This document shows positions 26,558 to 34,801 of a stretch of 64,000 nucleotides of DNA, piece by piece. A model generated the notes under the pieces. That model did no database searches and was not told where the DNA came from. It saw only the letters and a program-made list of their open reading frames with translations. Positions within the stretch are counted from its first letter, which is position 1. The number at the start of each line of letters is the position of its first letter. Where the stretch lies: NCBI GenBank assembly GCA_045123575.1, contig JBGVKG010000047.1:62001-126000 (forward strand). The letters run 5' to 3'. Source of the stretch: SVEL01 sp045123575 (GTDB taxonomy: Bacteria > Bacillota > Clostridia > Lachnospirales > Lachnospiraceae). The position numbers and the translations under genes are program-made.

Positions 26558-26818
26558 TTATTGTTCCAAAGTTCCATATTCAAAATATGTAATATAAAGT
26601 GACATAGTAGCACCCTTATTACTTATATGGACATTACCTAGCACACATGGGAACTGTCCATTGTATATCTCTTCCAATATACCCTTTGCAGTCTTGTAAT
26701 CAGAGCATGTATACTCCAATATAATCTGACGGCTGATAGCATTTTCATCACTTGTAACAGTACCAAATCTTATATTATAATTCTCTGACTTCGATAAGAT
26801 ACCCGATAACTGCATCAT
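26558..26818 (-). CDS. Small protein resembling the C-terminal domain of PilO/GspM
   Basis: 86 residues without signal or membrane span. The pattern of an alternating helix-strand repeat ending in LGNVHISNKGATMSLYITYFEYG is like the ferredoxin-like C-terminal domain of PilO-type pilus proteins, but the coiled coil and membrane helix are absent. It overlaps the prepilin-like gene by four bases (ATGA), so they are translationally coupled. The match is by pattern only, and it could also be an unrelated domain. Confidence 0.55.
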   Translation of the reverse strand: MMQLSGILSKSENYNIRFGTVTSDENAISRQIILEYTCSDYKTAKGILEEIYNGQFPCVLGNVHISNKGATMSLYITYFEYGTLEQ

Positions 26819-27108
26819 AAGATTCTCTCTGTTGTCGTACTTTGGAAGCTCCTTAATCTGCTCTGTATCTCCTCATGATATGCACCTAAGCCTCCTTCTA
26901 CTTCTATAAGGCCTAACTGGTTTTGTGCTTCCAGGAATATAACCTTTGCATGGTCATCTAGTTCTATCATCTTTAAATTATTGACCAAACCCGATATTCC
27001 TACCATAGACACCCCTAGTAGCACTACGACAATACCAACTACGATAACCGTTTCTATCATAGTGAACGCTTTATTTTCTTTTATTTTACGAAATAGCTTC
27101 TCTCTCAT
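26815..27108 (-). CDS. Prepilin-like protein
   Basis: 97 residues with a type IV prepilin N-terminus: a short basic leader (MREKLFRKIKENKA), then FTMIETVIVVGIVVVLLGVSMV. Glu5 after the Phe is present, but the residue before the cleavage point is Ala, not the usual Gly. No prepilin peptidase, assembly ATPase or platform gene is in the window. It may serve a competence-like pseudopilus encoded elsewhere. AGAAGGAG lies before the ATG. It is coupled to the small PilO-like gene. Confidence 0.75.
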   Translation of the reverse strand: MREKLFRKIKENKAFTMIETVIVVGIVVVLLGVSMVGISGLVNNLKMIELDDHAKVIFLEAQNQLGLIEVEGGLGAYHEEIQSRLRSFQSTTTERIL

Positions 27109-27264
27109 ATACTACTCCTTCTCTATTTGCAAGGTATACTTATCCACTTTGTATATATTATTACATTATAGCAATTTTAAAGCGTATTTTCAACACTTTA
27201 ACGTGTTTTTGTTAAATTTATGTTAAATATTCGTTAATTATTGTAGGTACTGTTTGAACAATAT

Positions 27265-27308
27265 AAAAAACTCCCAAAATTAGCTTGCACATCTAATCTC
27301 TTGGGAGT
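27265..27308 (-). terminator. Terminator of the SRP RNA gene
   Basis: On the minus strand ACTCCCAA pairs with TTGGGAGT around an inner TTAG/CTAA stem and is followed by six T. It begins about 30 bases after the 3' end of the SRP RNA. Confidence 0.85.
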
Positions 27309-27336
27309 AAAAAATCTATGTTATATTTACTAAAAA

Positions 27337-27600
27337 CCACGCATCTACCGTTGTGTACTATTAACGAGCGTTACTCTTACAGTTAACTCAGCTCCGGTAC
27401 CCTCACGGCACATAGAAGGTCTCTCTTAGTGCTGCTTCATTCCTGACCTGACACGGTTCGAAAGTTTCTATTGCGTAAGACCAAAGCGTCAACGCCACTT
27501 ATAAAAGGCTGCCTCACCAATAAATACCCGAAGGTAGATATCACCCTTGCTAAAGCGGATTGCAAGTACAGGACACCGCTAACTTCCCGGCTGCGTGGAG
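27337..27600 (-). ncRNA. ffs: Signal recognition particle RNA, large Gram-positive type
   Basis: About 264 bases on the minus strand. Domain IV reads GAACCGTGTCAGGTCAGGAA then TGAAGCAGCACTAAG, and the Alu region has GGTGTCCTGT with the paired loops GCAATCCGCTTTAGCAAGG, as in Bacillus scRNA. The 5' end CCACGCA pairs with TGCGTGG at the 3' end, setting the limits. It binds Ffh and targets membrane proteins to the translocon. Position after tadA matches Bacillus. Ends are accurate to a few bases. Confidence 0.93.
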
Positions 27601-27605
27601 ATTTT

Positions 27606-27634
27606 ATTATATACGAGATACCACTCTCTGTCAA
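27606..27634 (-). promoter_or_regulatory. Consensus SigA promoter of the SRP RNA gene
   Basis: On the minus strand a perfect TTGACA (27634-27629) and perfect TATAAT (27611-27606) are 17 bases apart, with the RNA starting about six to eight bases later. This is as strong as expected for a stable RNA gene. Confidence 0.93.
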
Positions 27635-27671
27635 GTCTTGCCGTCATACCCTATAACACAAGCTTCGACAT

Positions 27672-28184
27672 CTATACATTCTGATTAAAGTCCGTCACAG
27701 TTTTTAATCGTTTCCTTTTCTCTCTCATTTCCTTAAAATAGCTGCTAAGCATCTTAGAGCATTCATCATGGCATATACCTTCCACAAATTCCACCTGATG
27801 ATTAAACTGCGGCACATTCAATAGATTTAAAATAGAGCCTGCACACCCTGCCTTAGGATTCATGCAGGCTGCATACACCTTCTTTACTCGTGATTGCACT
27901 ATAGCTCCTGCACACATCTGACAAGGTTCCAAAGTAATATACATCTCACAATCATCCAAACGCCAATCTCCAAGCTTCTTAGATGCCTTTTTTATGGCAT
28001 TAAGCTCTGCATGAGATAATGTATTTTTATCTGTTACTCGCCTATTATAACCTCTTCCAATTATCTCATCATTATAAACAATGACACAACCTATAGGCAC
28101 TTCTTCTAAAGCGTATGCTTTCCTCGCCTGCTTTATAGCCTCTTTCATGTACTTTTCTTCTCTTGTCAATATCTTTCTTGCCAT
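27672..28184 (-). CDS. tadA: tRNA-specific adenosine deaminase
   Basis: Deaminates the wobble adenosine of tRNA-Arg(ACG) to inosine. 170 residues. Zinc and catalytic residues are visible in SHAELNAI (HAE) and LEPCQMCAGAI (PCxxC). The start at 28184 has an AAGGA site; a longer frame to 28244 runs through the hairpin at 28211-28235 and is rejected. tadA followed by the SRP RNA gene is the Bacillus yaaJ-scr order. Confidence 0.95.
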   Translation of the reverse strand: MARKILTREEKYMKEAIKQARKAYALEEVPIGCVIVYNDEIIGRGYNRRVTDKNTLSHAELNAIKKASKKLGDWRLDDCEMYITLEPCQMCAGAIVQSRVKKVYAACMNPKAGCAGSILNLLNVPQFNHQVEFVEGICHDECSKMLSSYFKEMREKRKRLKTVTDFNQNV

Positions 28185-28210
28185 TTTCTTATCCTTACTT
28201 TTTATAACAA

Positions 28211-28235
28211 ATCGCAGTTGGCATACAACTGCGAT
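28211..28235 (-). terminator. Possible terminator between acetyltransferase and tadA genes
   Basis: ATCGCAGTTG and CAACTGCGAT form a perfect 10-bp stem with a five-base loop; on the minus strand it is followed by TTGTTATAAAAA, a poor U-tract. It probably acts as a weak terminator or processing site and shows that translation of tadA starts downstream of it. Confidence 0.55.
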
Positions 28236-28262
28236 TATATACATATTAAAAACAGTATTACT

Positions 28263-28823
28263 TTAATCTATATCCTCATATGGATTTAACATTGCGTACA
28301 TTCTGTGATTTTCCCAACATCCATTGACCTTTAGATTTTTCTCGCACAATCCTTCAAGTCTAAATCCAAGTCTCTCAAGTAATTTTATAGATGGCTCATT
28401 TCCTTCCATAACATACGCTATAATTCTGTGCAGATTAAGATGAGTAAATACTTCATTTAACATAGCCATAATAGCCTCGGTAGCATAACCGCAATGCCAA
28501 TAATCCTCATCAAACTTATATCCAAGCGTTCCTGCGCTATAAGGCTCTGACATTATATTTCCACACGACACTGTTCCTATGACAACGTCTGGCTGTTCCT
28601 TCAGAAATACATAATATCTGACGTATCTGTCACCTCTAGTAGCTGCCGATTCATTTGCAAGCACGCCCTTTTGATACATCTTCGTATAATAAAGTGGCAC
28701 CTTTTTTGCCTCATATTTATCATAGATATGACGCCCTTTTTCTAGGAAATTAAGTACACATTTCCAGGAATCTTCATCTAATACTTTTAATACAAGCCTA
28801 TCTGTCTCTAATATACATTTCAT
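28263..28823 (-). CDS. GNAT acetyltransferase, RimJ/RimL type
   Basis: 186 residues of the ribosomal-protein/alanine acetyltransferase family. ILETDRLVLKVLDEDS opens the fold, and YWHCGYATEAIMAMLNEVFTHLNLHRIIAYVMEGNEPSIKLLERLGF shows the acetyl-CoA loop (Q/RxxGxA as HCGYAT) and the typical NxxSIKLLERLGF end. The substrate is unknown. The ATG shares a base with the stop of the HD-GYP-like gene, so the two genes are coupled. Confidence 0.88.
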   Translation of the reverse strand: MKCILETDRLVLKVLDEDSWKCVLNFLEKGRHIYDKYEAKKVPLYYTKMYQKGVLANESAATRGDRYVRYYVFLKEQPDVVIGTVSCGNIMSEPYSAGTLGYKFDEDYWHCGYATEAIMAMLNEVFTHLNLHRIIAYVMEGNEPSIKLLERLGFRLEGLCEKNLKVNGCWENHRMYAMLNPYEDID

Positions 28824-29920
28824 TACTTATTATACCTTCGCATATATTCGTCTATGGTAGCTTGATTTATCCTCACACGCTTGTCCATAGTCTTCATAAT
28901 ATCTTTAATCTGTAACGTTGCCACTAGATTTTCATCATCAAAATTATATAATTGATTATCATTAAAGCACAACACCAACGGACGAAGCACATTCTTGTTG
29001 TTTGCCCTTATAACCAATCCAGAATAATTGTTAGAAAACTCAACACATACACCCGGATGAAGTATCTTAAGACTATCTATCAACGCAGCTACTACCTTCT
29101 CATCATATATCTCCATTTTGCCTAAAAGCTCTCTAACAGCTATAACATCAGAAATAGGTTCAACTCCTATTTGCATCGATGTCATATCATCATACTTTTC
29201 CGCAATCTGTAGTATTCTGCTACACTGGCTATATGTACGATCATTTGCATCTATGTTATTGTTTTGTAGCTCCAATTTCTGTTTAAGCATATTTCTAATA
29301 TTGTCGTTGAAATATCCGCACTCCTGTAGAAGCTTATTTCCTCTCATCTCACATCTAGTCATATAATTTCTATCATCATCAGTGTGCTCTACCTTCTCAA
29401 CAATATCCTGTTCTATATATAATCTGCCTATATCATGAACAAGCGCCGCTGTGACTATATCCTTCATATCTTCAACGCTTATACGAAGTCTTGCGCCCAT
29501 AAGCGCCGCCAAAGTTGCCACATTAAGACAATGCTTATATACATAGTCATCACAACTACGAACATTTTGCATTACACTAACCCTATTGGAACGCTTTGCA
29601 TAATTCTTCACGATCATTTTCACCAGGCCACCTAGATTTACTGGCTTTTTTCCTGCCATAAGTGCATCCATAGCTTCCTTTAAACCAAATACACTCATAG
29701 TCTGAAATCTTTCAAACTCTACATCATCTTCTGTCATAGGTGGTAATGGCTCAACCGGTTCCAAAATATATATGCCTATCAATTTGAAGTTTTTGATACT
29801 GTTAATACCTTGCTTGGTAAGCTTAGTATCTCTGTCATACAACAAAACTCCCGTTTTATTGTATATTGGCTTCGCCAATCTCATACCTTTTGCCAAGTCG
29901 CTTGTTCTAACAAATCTCAT
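28823..29920 (-). CDS. Degenerate HD-GYP domain protein
   Basis: 365 residues with the N-terminal DUF3391-like start seen in HD-GYP proteins (LAKGMRLAKPIYNKTGVLLYDRDTKLT) and an HD domain: KHCLNVATLAALMGARL, HDIGRLYIE. The later HHE and GYP motifs, needed for cyclic-di-GMP hydrolysis, are replaced: the place of HHERxDGxGYP holds KLELQNNNIDANDRTY, although ILQIAEKYDDMTS after it is kept. It is thus probably not an active phosphodiesterase and may be a c-di-GMP sensor or scaffold. Palindrome B lies 50 bases upstream of the start. Confidence 0.8.
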   Translation of the reverse strand: MRFVRTSDLAKGMRLAKPIYNKTGVLLYDRDTKLTKQGINSIKNFKLIGIYILEPVEPLPPMTEDDVEFERFQTMSVFGLKEAMDALMAGKKPVNLGGLVKMIVKNYAKRSNRVSVMQNVRSCDDYVYKHCLNVATLAALMGARLRISVEDMKDIVTAALVHDIGRLYIEQDIVEKVEHTDDDRNYMTRCEMRGNKLLQECGYFNDNIRNMLKQKLELQNNNIDANDRTYSQCSRILQIAEKYDDMTSMQIGVEPISDVIAVRELLGKMEIYDEKVVAALIDSLKILHPGVCVEFSNNYSGLVIRANNKNVLRPLVLCFNDNQLYNFDDENLVATLQIKDIMKTMDKRVRINQATIDEYMRRYNK

Positions 29921-29969
29921 TCAAAGCACCTCTTACTTACATTCAAATTACCCTTTAATTGTAGCACAA

Positions 29970-30625
29970 CACCCACCCAAATAAAAGCATAAATCTATAC
30001 ATAATTGACATTATCCCAAGCATTTGTACTAATGACTTTGGATTTTTATGCCGCAGTAGTGTTCTTCATCCTGACAACAGGCTATCTGTACATATTTTTC
30101 AGTGCTTTTTTCGAGAACGCAAATTTCCCTAAGCGCTCTCTTGAAACAAGCCTATTTGTCCGAGTGCACTATAGGTCAGAACAACCTAGCCAAAGATGAT
30201 TTGTATGGACGAGTACAGCATTGCAGATTTTCGTTAAGTTTTCATTGCCCCACCACATAAATAATGCCGCCGCTCGAAACTGTCTGAGCGCGCTCAGCCT
30301 TTTCCAATATTTTAAATAAGCTGAGCGCGTAAGTTTTGCAGAGCGGCGACAAATAAGCCTTTTATGAGGTGGGGCAATGAAAATAGAAAATCGAAACAGC
30401 TGTACTCGCCATACAAACATTTTGGCGGTTGTCTGCCTCGATATTGCACTCGGACGCTTTGTTTCAAGCAGAGTGCGTAAGGGAAATTTTGCAACCTCTC
30501 AATGCACTGAAAAATATGTACAGACAGCCACGTTGTCTAGGAGTGTAAACAGTGCATCGGCATAAAAATCCAATAGTACAGATAATGTGCTTGGGATAAT
30601 GTCAATTATATATATTGGGTGGGTG
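29970..30625. repeat. Long palindromic element, copy B
   Basis: A 656-base, nearly fully self-complementary element related to copy A. Paired blocks include 29970-29980 with 30615-30625 (11 bp), 30001-30020 with 30590-30609, 30040-30052 with 30559-30571, 30141-30149 with 30459-30467 and 30158-30168 with 30445-30455. The 88-base core at 30211-30298 differs from the copy A core at two positions. The apical stem pairs GCGCGCTCAGC with GCTGAGCGCG. Several internal blocks have a different sequence from copy A but are still self-paired. It lies between the 266-residue protein gene and the HD-GYP-like gene and has no supported coding content. Confidence 0.85.
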
Positions 30626-30633
30626 GGGCGTGA

Positions 30634-31434
30634 TTAGAGCGTTTTGAACCAATATGGGCGCTTTATGTCTTCCTTGCCGTAGTCGCTGCCGTAGATACTA
30701 TATGGGAATCCAAAACGTTTTGCCACTTCGGGGGTTTTCTCTGTTTCTATAGATGGCACTGCTATAATGTAGTTGTCCTTATACTTTAGAAATAGTATGT
30801 GGCCATATCGATAATATCCGTCCATTACAAAGCAGTTATTAATCAATCTCCAATGGCATCTTGGAAACCACATAAAGTCTTGCGGTTTGAGCTTAACCAC
30901 TTGGTACTCCATATCATCTAATATCATACGGCTTTTGCATAATCTGTTGTATAGTTTCTCATATTCTAAATTGCCTTGCTTTTCAGTATATTTTAGAGGT
31001 TTCTTATTAATATGTTCTGTTTTAGGCGGTTCTATATACGTATGTTGCTTAGATGTTTCTTGCTTAGGTGTTTCTTCCTCCACAATACATATGGTTTCTT
31101 CTAAGCTTTTCCACAATGCCACATACATTCTAGTCCCACAGCAGATTAGCACTCCATCTCCACCTTCTAGATTAAGCTTTTCATTTAACTTGCCTCCACT
31201 GATATATAAGCTTTTGTCTATTTTTGATTTGGTATACTTTTTTGTTTTTTCTGTCTGGTTTTTGTTGCGTTTTAGATTATAGATAATACATTTTCCGTCA
31301 ATTGGACAAACATCTTTTATGCATAATGTTATTCCAAAATGCTCACTATTCTCTTCTACTTTACAAAAACCTACATTGCCACATTTGTGTGTGCCTTCTG
31401 CGTAATGATAGATGTATGATATATATCTTTTCAT
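30634..31434 (-). CDS. Conserved-looking protein of unknown function
   Basis: 266 residues, no signal peptide. The N-terminal 90 residues (MKRYISYIYHYAEGTHKCGNVGF, several Cys) and the C-terminal 110 residues (PQDFMWFPRCHWRLINNCFVMDGYYRYGHILFLKY) look like two folded domains joined by a Thr/Glu/Lys-rich linker. The GY..GHILFL pattern suggests a beta-rich ligand or surface-binding domain. I do not recognise it with certainty. The stop lies nine bases from the end of palindrome B. Upstream is the terminator of the DUF3737 gene, so it has its own promoter. Confidence 0.65.
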   Translation of the reverse strand: MKRYISYIYHYAEGTHKCGNVGFCKVEENSEHFGITLCIKDVCPIDGKCIIYNLKRNKNQTEKTKKYTKSKIDKSLYISGGKLNEKLNLEGGDGVLICCGTRMYVALWKSLEETICIVEEETPKQETSKQHTYIEPPKTEHINKKPLKYTEKQGNLEYEKLYNRLCKSRMILDDMEYQVVKLKPQDFMWFPRCHWRLINNCFVMDGYYRYGHILFLKYKDNYIIAVPSIETEKTPEVAKRFGFPYSIYGSDYGKEDIKRPYWFKTL

Positions 31435-31446
31435 AGCTCCCCCAAA

Positions 31447-31482
31447 ATAAAAATAGTAACCATTAAATCAAATGGTTACTAT
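31447..31482 (-). terminator. Terminator after the DUF3737 protein gene
   Basis: On the minus strand ATAGTAACCATT and AATGGTTACTAT form a perfect 12-bp stem with a short loop and a TTTTTATTTT tail. It starts 12 bases after the stop codon. Confidence 0.9.
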
Positions 31483-31494
31483 CAATATATGTAT

Positions 31495-32340
31495 TTAGTT
31501 TCCTCTTATGACTACTTCTCCGACACATTCCATAACAGCATCTTCAAAAATCACATCGCCTACAGAATCGGCTACTATTCTGCCAGAATGTGGATTTTTG
31601 ACAGATATTATATGACCATTTACTGATGCATCCACATCTGAATATTCAAATGCCAAGTCTGTATCTTCCATAGTGCAATTTATAAGCTTTAAATCCTTAC
31701 AATAGCAAAGTGGCTGAGTTCCTACTATCTTACAATCTATAAGCGTCAAGCCTTCAGAAAACCAACCAAGATATTCTCCCTTTACTAAAGAATTTTTAAC
31801 CGTTACATTTTTGCTATGCCAAAATGCATCCTTTGTATCTAACACAGAGTCAGTTATCTCAACATTCTCCATATACTGAAATGAATACTTGCCCTTCATC
31901 TTAAGATTGCGTATTTTCACATCATTTGACTGAAAGAGATAATACACAGACTCCATTGTAGAATCCTCAATGCTAAGATTGTTACATCTCCAGCCAAATT
32001 CTTCAGATATAATGTCGCATCCTGCAAATCGCATATTGACACATTCTCTTAAACACTTAACACCCTTGATTACACAATTCTCTACTTCACCATTGTAAGA
32101 ATACCATATGGGTGCTCTAGTTCCTTCATCCAAATCACAACCAATAAGCTTAAAACCTCTTACGTGCCATAATGGATACCTAAGGGAAAAACTACTATCT
32201 GCCACAACTATATTTCTTGCTTCCTTAAGAACCGACTCTCCATCAGCTTCTCCTGCAAATATACATTTTCTAACTTCTGTATCTTTTAGATTGTACAAAG
32301 CTCTCTCTTCATCGAAAACCTTGCTTTCTATAATATTCAT
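31495..32340 (-). CDS. DUF3737 family protein (right-handed beta-helix)
   Basis: 281 residues built of about eleven repeats of 20-23 residues with the rhythm of a right-handed parallel beta-helix, for example VENCVIKGVKCLRECVNMRF and NVTVKNSLVKGEYLGWFSEG. The start MNIIESKVFDEERALYNLKD is the DUF3737 signature. Activity is unknown; relatives are predicted hydrolase-like or scaffold proteins in gut Firmicutes. GGAG precedes the ATG at 32340. The longer frame would overlap rsmA and is not needed; the gap to rsmA is four bases, so the two are in one operon. Confidence 0.85.
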   Translation of the reverse strand: MNIIESKVFDEERALYNLKDTEVRKCIFAGEADGESVLKEARNIVVADSSFSLRYPLWHVRGFKLIGCDLDEGTRAPIWYSYNGEVENCVIKGVKCLRECVNMRFAGCDIISEEFGWRCNNLSIEDSTMESVYYLFQSNDVKIRNLKMKGKYSFQYMENVEITDSVLDTKDAFWHSKNVTVKNSLVKGEYLGWFSEGLTLIDCKIVGTQPLCYCKDLKLINCTMEDTDLAFEYSDVDASVNGHIISVKNPHSGRIVADSVGDVIFEDAVMECVGEVVIRGN

Positions 32341-32344
32341 AATC

Positions 32345-33211
32345 CTATTCTCCACAAAGTATATTACTAAGCTCTGCAAACTGCTCAAGACTCAAAGCCT
32401 CACCTCTAACTGTCTGGCTAAGCCCCATCTGGTCTAATGCAGCTAACACCTTCTCCTTATTTAATGTAAGCTCTGGAGAATTATTGATGCTATTTTGCAA
32501 AGTCTTTCTACGCTGACTAAATGCCGCTCTTACCAGTTTGAACATAAAAGCTTCATTCTTTACATTAACCGGTGTTTCTGTATGTCTTGTAAGCTTAATA
32601 ACTGCCGAGCCTACATTTGGTCTAGGCATAAAACAGTTTGGAGGAACATTTGCAACTATCTCCGGCTTGGCATAATATTGTACAGCCAATGATAATGCAC
32701 CGTAATCCTTTGTACCAGGGCCCACCTGCATTCTATCTGCCACTTCCTTTTGCACCATAATAGTTATACTCTCTATTGGTACATGGCTCTCAAATAATCC
32801 CATAACTATAGGTGTAGTAATATAATATGGAAGATTGGCAACCACCTTTATAGGCTTGCCACCATTTTCTTCTTCTACCAGTTTATTAATATCAAGCTTC
32901 AATATATCTTCATTGATAACACGAACATTATCATATTCTTTCAATGTATCATTTTCCAAAATAGGTATCAGATTCTTATCTATCTCTACAGCTATAACCT
33001 TTCTAGCGGACTCACACAGATACTGTGTCATAGTTCCTATTCCTGGACCTACTTCCAATACCATATCATCTTCCGTTATGCCTGCTGCCGATATGATTTT
33101 ATCCAGCACTCTTGTATCTATAAGGAAGTTCTGACCGAACTTCTTTTGGAAGTTAAAATTATATTTCTGCAATATCTCTATGGTATTTTTTGGTATTCCT
33201 AATGTGGCCAT
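32345..33211 (-). CDS. rsmA: 16S rRNA (adenine 1518/1519-N6,N6)-dimethyltransferase
   Basis: Dimethylates two adjacent adenosines of the 3' hairpin of 16S rRNA (KsgA activity; loss gives kasugamycin resistance). 288 residues. KKFGQNFLID, the SAM motif LEVGPGIGTMTQYL, and catalytic motif IV NLPYYITTP are intact. AGGAGG lies before the ATG. In many Firmicutes this gene follows metG-tatD-rnmV; here tatD ends 4 kb away, with two opposite-strand lipoprotein genes between and no rnmV seen. Confidence 0.96.
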   Translation of the reverse strand: MATLGIPKNTIEILQKYNFNFQKKFGQNFLIDTRVLDKIISAAGITEDDMVLEVGPGIGTMTQYLCESARKVIAVEIDKNLIPILENDTLKEYDNVRVINEDILKLDINKLVEEENGGKPIKVVANLPYYITTPIVMGLFESHVPIESITIMVQKEVADRMQVGPGTKDYGALSLAVQYYAKPEIVANVPPNCFMPRPNVGSAVIKLTRHTETPVNVKNEAFMFKLVRAAFSQRRKTLQNSINNSPELTLNKEKVLAALDQMGLSQTVRGEALSLEQFAELSNILCGE

Positions 33212-33295
33212 AATTCCTCCTCATTTCCTAATAACTATTTACATAATATATCACGGGTATAGCTTATATGTAAAGTTGCATTTCTCTATATATGC

Positions 33296-33515
33296 CTTCA
33301 ATTCGCAAAGCACCATATAAATAACATAATTCGTATTATCCGAAGGATATACATATAATCTTCGATTTTTATGCCCAAACTTCTGTAGTTACTCCTGAAC
33401 AACGTGGCTGTCTGTTGTCAGGAGTTCTATACTTATATTGGCATAAAAATCGTAGTCTTGTTCGTGTATCTTCGGATAATACGAATTATGCACAGAAGGG
33501 CTTTGCGAATTGAAG
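33296..33515. repeat. Short palindromic element, copy C
   Basis: A 220-base perfect-to-near-perfect palindrome with the outer modules of copies A and B but without their large core. Paired blocks: CTTCAATTCGCAAAGC with its complement at 33500-33515; CATAATT-CGT-ATTATCCGAAG with its complement near 33467-33490; CGATTTTTATGCC with GGCATAAAAATCG; and ACTCCTGAACAAC with GTTGTCAGGAGT at the tip. The loop holds TGGCTGTCT. It lies between the divergent rsmA and leucine-rich repeat genes. Confidence 0.85.
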
Positions 33516-33746
33516 TCTATATAAGTTGATTTGTAGATTATAAAATAGTATAATTCTTCTTAAGTAGAATGTGTGGTGCAATGTATCTATATTCCTCAAA
33601 AAATTTTTCTAAAAATTTTAAAATTAATAAAACTTTTTTAAAACTCACTGGAACTTATATACAGAAACGACAAATTGCAGTTGAGATACAACTACTATTC
33701 GTCAAAAAATAAAACACATTCTTAGAGAAAAAAGGAGATAATTATT
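33516..33746. other. AT-rich upstream region of the leucine-rich repeat lipoprotein
   Basis: After copy C the sequence up to the lipoprotein gene is very AT-rich and holds a small hairpin (TTGCAGTTG with CAACTAC-like partner near 33673-33698). No riboswitch signature and no gene were seen. The promoter must lie here but is not clear enough to call. Confidence 0.4.
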
Positions 33747-34766
33747 ATGAGAAAGAACATTACAAACACAAAGGCAACTACATTAAAGAAAACAATATGC
33801 ATGGCAGCTATGATGACAGCTATACTTTCGCTTACAGCTTGCGGAGATAAGGATTCCGCTAAGGATAAGTTGCAGGATCAGATCAAGGAAGAATTAAGCG
33901 ACATGGTAGAGGATATGAGCAACAGTGCTTCAAATAATAATGCTACTGAGAATCAGACTCCTGAAACACCTGCTGAGCCTTACTCTTTTGAAAATGGTGT
34001 ACTTACTGTATCAAATGAGTCAGCTATGAGAAGTATAAAGTCTATTCTTAGCAACAACAACATCAATATAGATGATGTTGTTGAGGTCGTTATCACAGGA
34101 AACGTAACTACTGCACAAAACCTTTCTCGCCTTGCTAACCTTAAGAAGGTTACTATAGAAGAAGGCGTTACTACAATCAAAGATGATGCATTTAATAACT
34201 GCGATAAATTGGAGACTGTTGTTATGGCTGATAGCGTTACTTCTATAGGCCAAAGTGCATTTTGGTCATGTGAGGCACTGACTACAGTAAAGCTTTCTGC
34301 AAGTCTTAAAAGCATCGGCAAGAGTGCTTTCCATGACTGTACAGCACTTACTGCCATAAATATACCAGCTTCAACTACTAATATAAATCAGCAAGCATTT
34401 GAAAGCTGCAAATCCCTTACAAGCATAACATTAACTGAAGGCTTAGAATCTATTGCTGACTCGGCTTTTGCTGGTGTACCTGCTTCTGAGATTATTATAC
34501 CTTCAACCGTTAAGTATATTGGCAACTTCGCTTTTTCTTACTGTGCTAATCTTACAGACGTAGTATTCCCACAGGGCGTGGAGCGACTTTCTAAGGGTGT
34601 ATTAGCCGCATGTCCTTCACTTAAGAGCATAACTATACCTGATAGCGTTACATTTATCTACGAAAATCCTGTAGGTGAAAATGATTCCTTAACAGTATAC
34701 GGCAAGGCGGGTTCATTAGCAGAAAAATTTGCTTCTGATTACGGATTTACATTTGTTGCACAGTAA
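33747..34766 (+). CDS. BspA-type leucine-rich repeat lipoprotein
   Basis: 339 residues. The signal ends with lipobox LTACGD at about residue 32. An acidic, Asn/Ser-rich spacer follows, and then from about residue 115 seven or so BspA/TpLRR repeats of 23 residues (for example SVTSIGQSAFWSCEALTTVKL and NINQQAFESCKSLTSITL). Such surface repeats bind host proteins, mucin or other bacteria in gut and oral species. AAGGAG gives a strong ribosome site. It is followed 35 bases later by another lipoprotein; the pair forms an operon on the opposite strand from tatD and rsmA. Confidence 0.92.
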   Translation: MRKNITNTKATTLKKTICMAAMMTAILSLTACGDKDSAKDKLQDQIKEELSDMVEDMSNSASNNNATENQTPETPAEPYSFENGVLTVSNESAMRSIKSILSNNNINIDDVVEVVITGNVTTAQNLSRLANLKKVTIEEGVTTIKDDAFNNCDKLETVVMADSVTSIGQSAFWSCEALTTVKLSASLKSIGKSAFHDCTALTAINIPASTTNINQQAFESCKSLTSITLTEGLESIADSAFAGVPASEIIIPSTVKYIGNFAFSYCANLTDVVFPQGVERLSKGVLAACPSLKSITIPDSVTFIYENPVGENDSLTVYGKAGSLAEKFASDYGFTFVAQ

Positions 34767-34801
34767 TATTTACAAAGATTCACAGCAAAGGATGTGTTAA
34801 T

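Noticed and set aside
26558..27108. Prepilin-like and PilO-like frames as one frameshifted gene
   Set aside because: Four-base ATGA overlap with complete ends is typical of coupled genes; neither part looks truncated.
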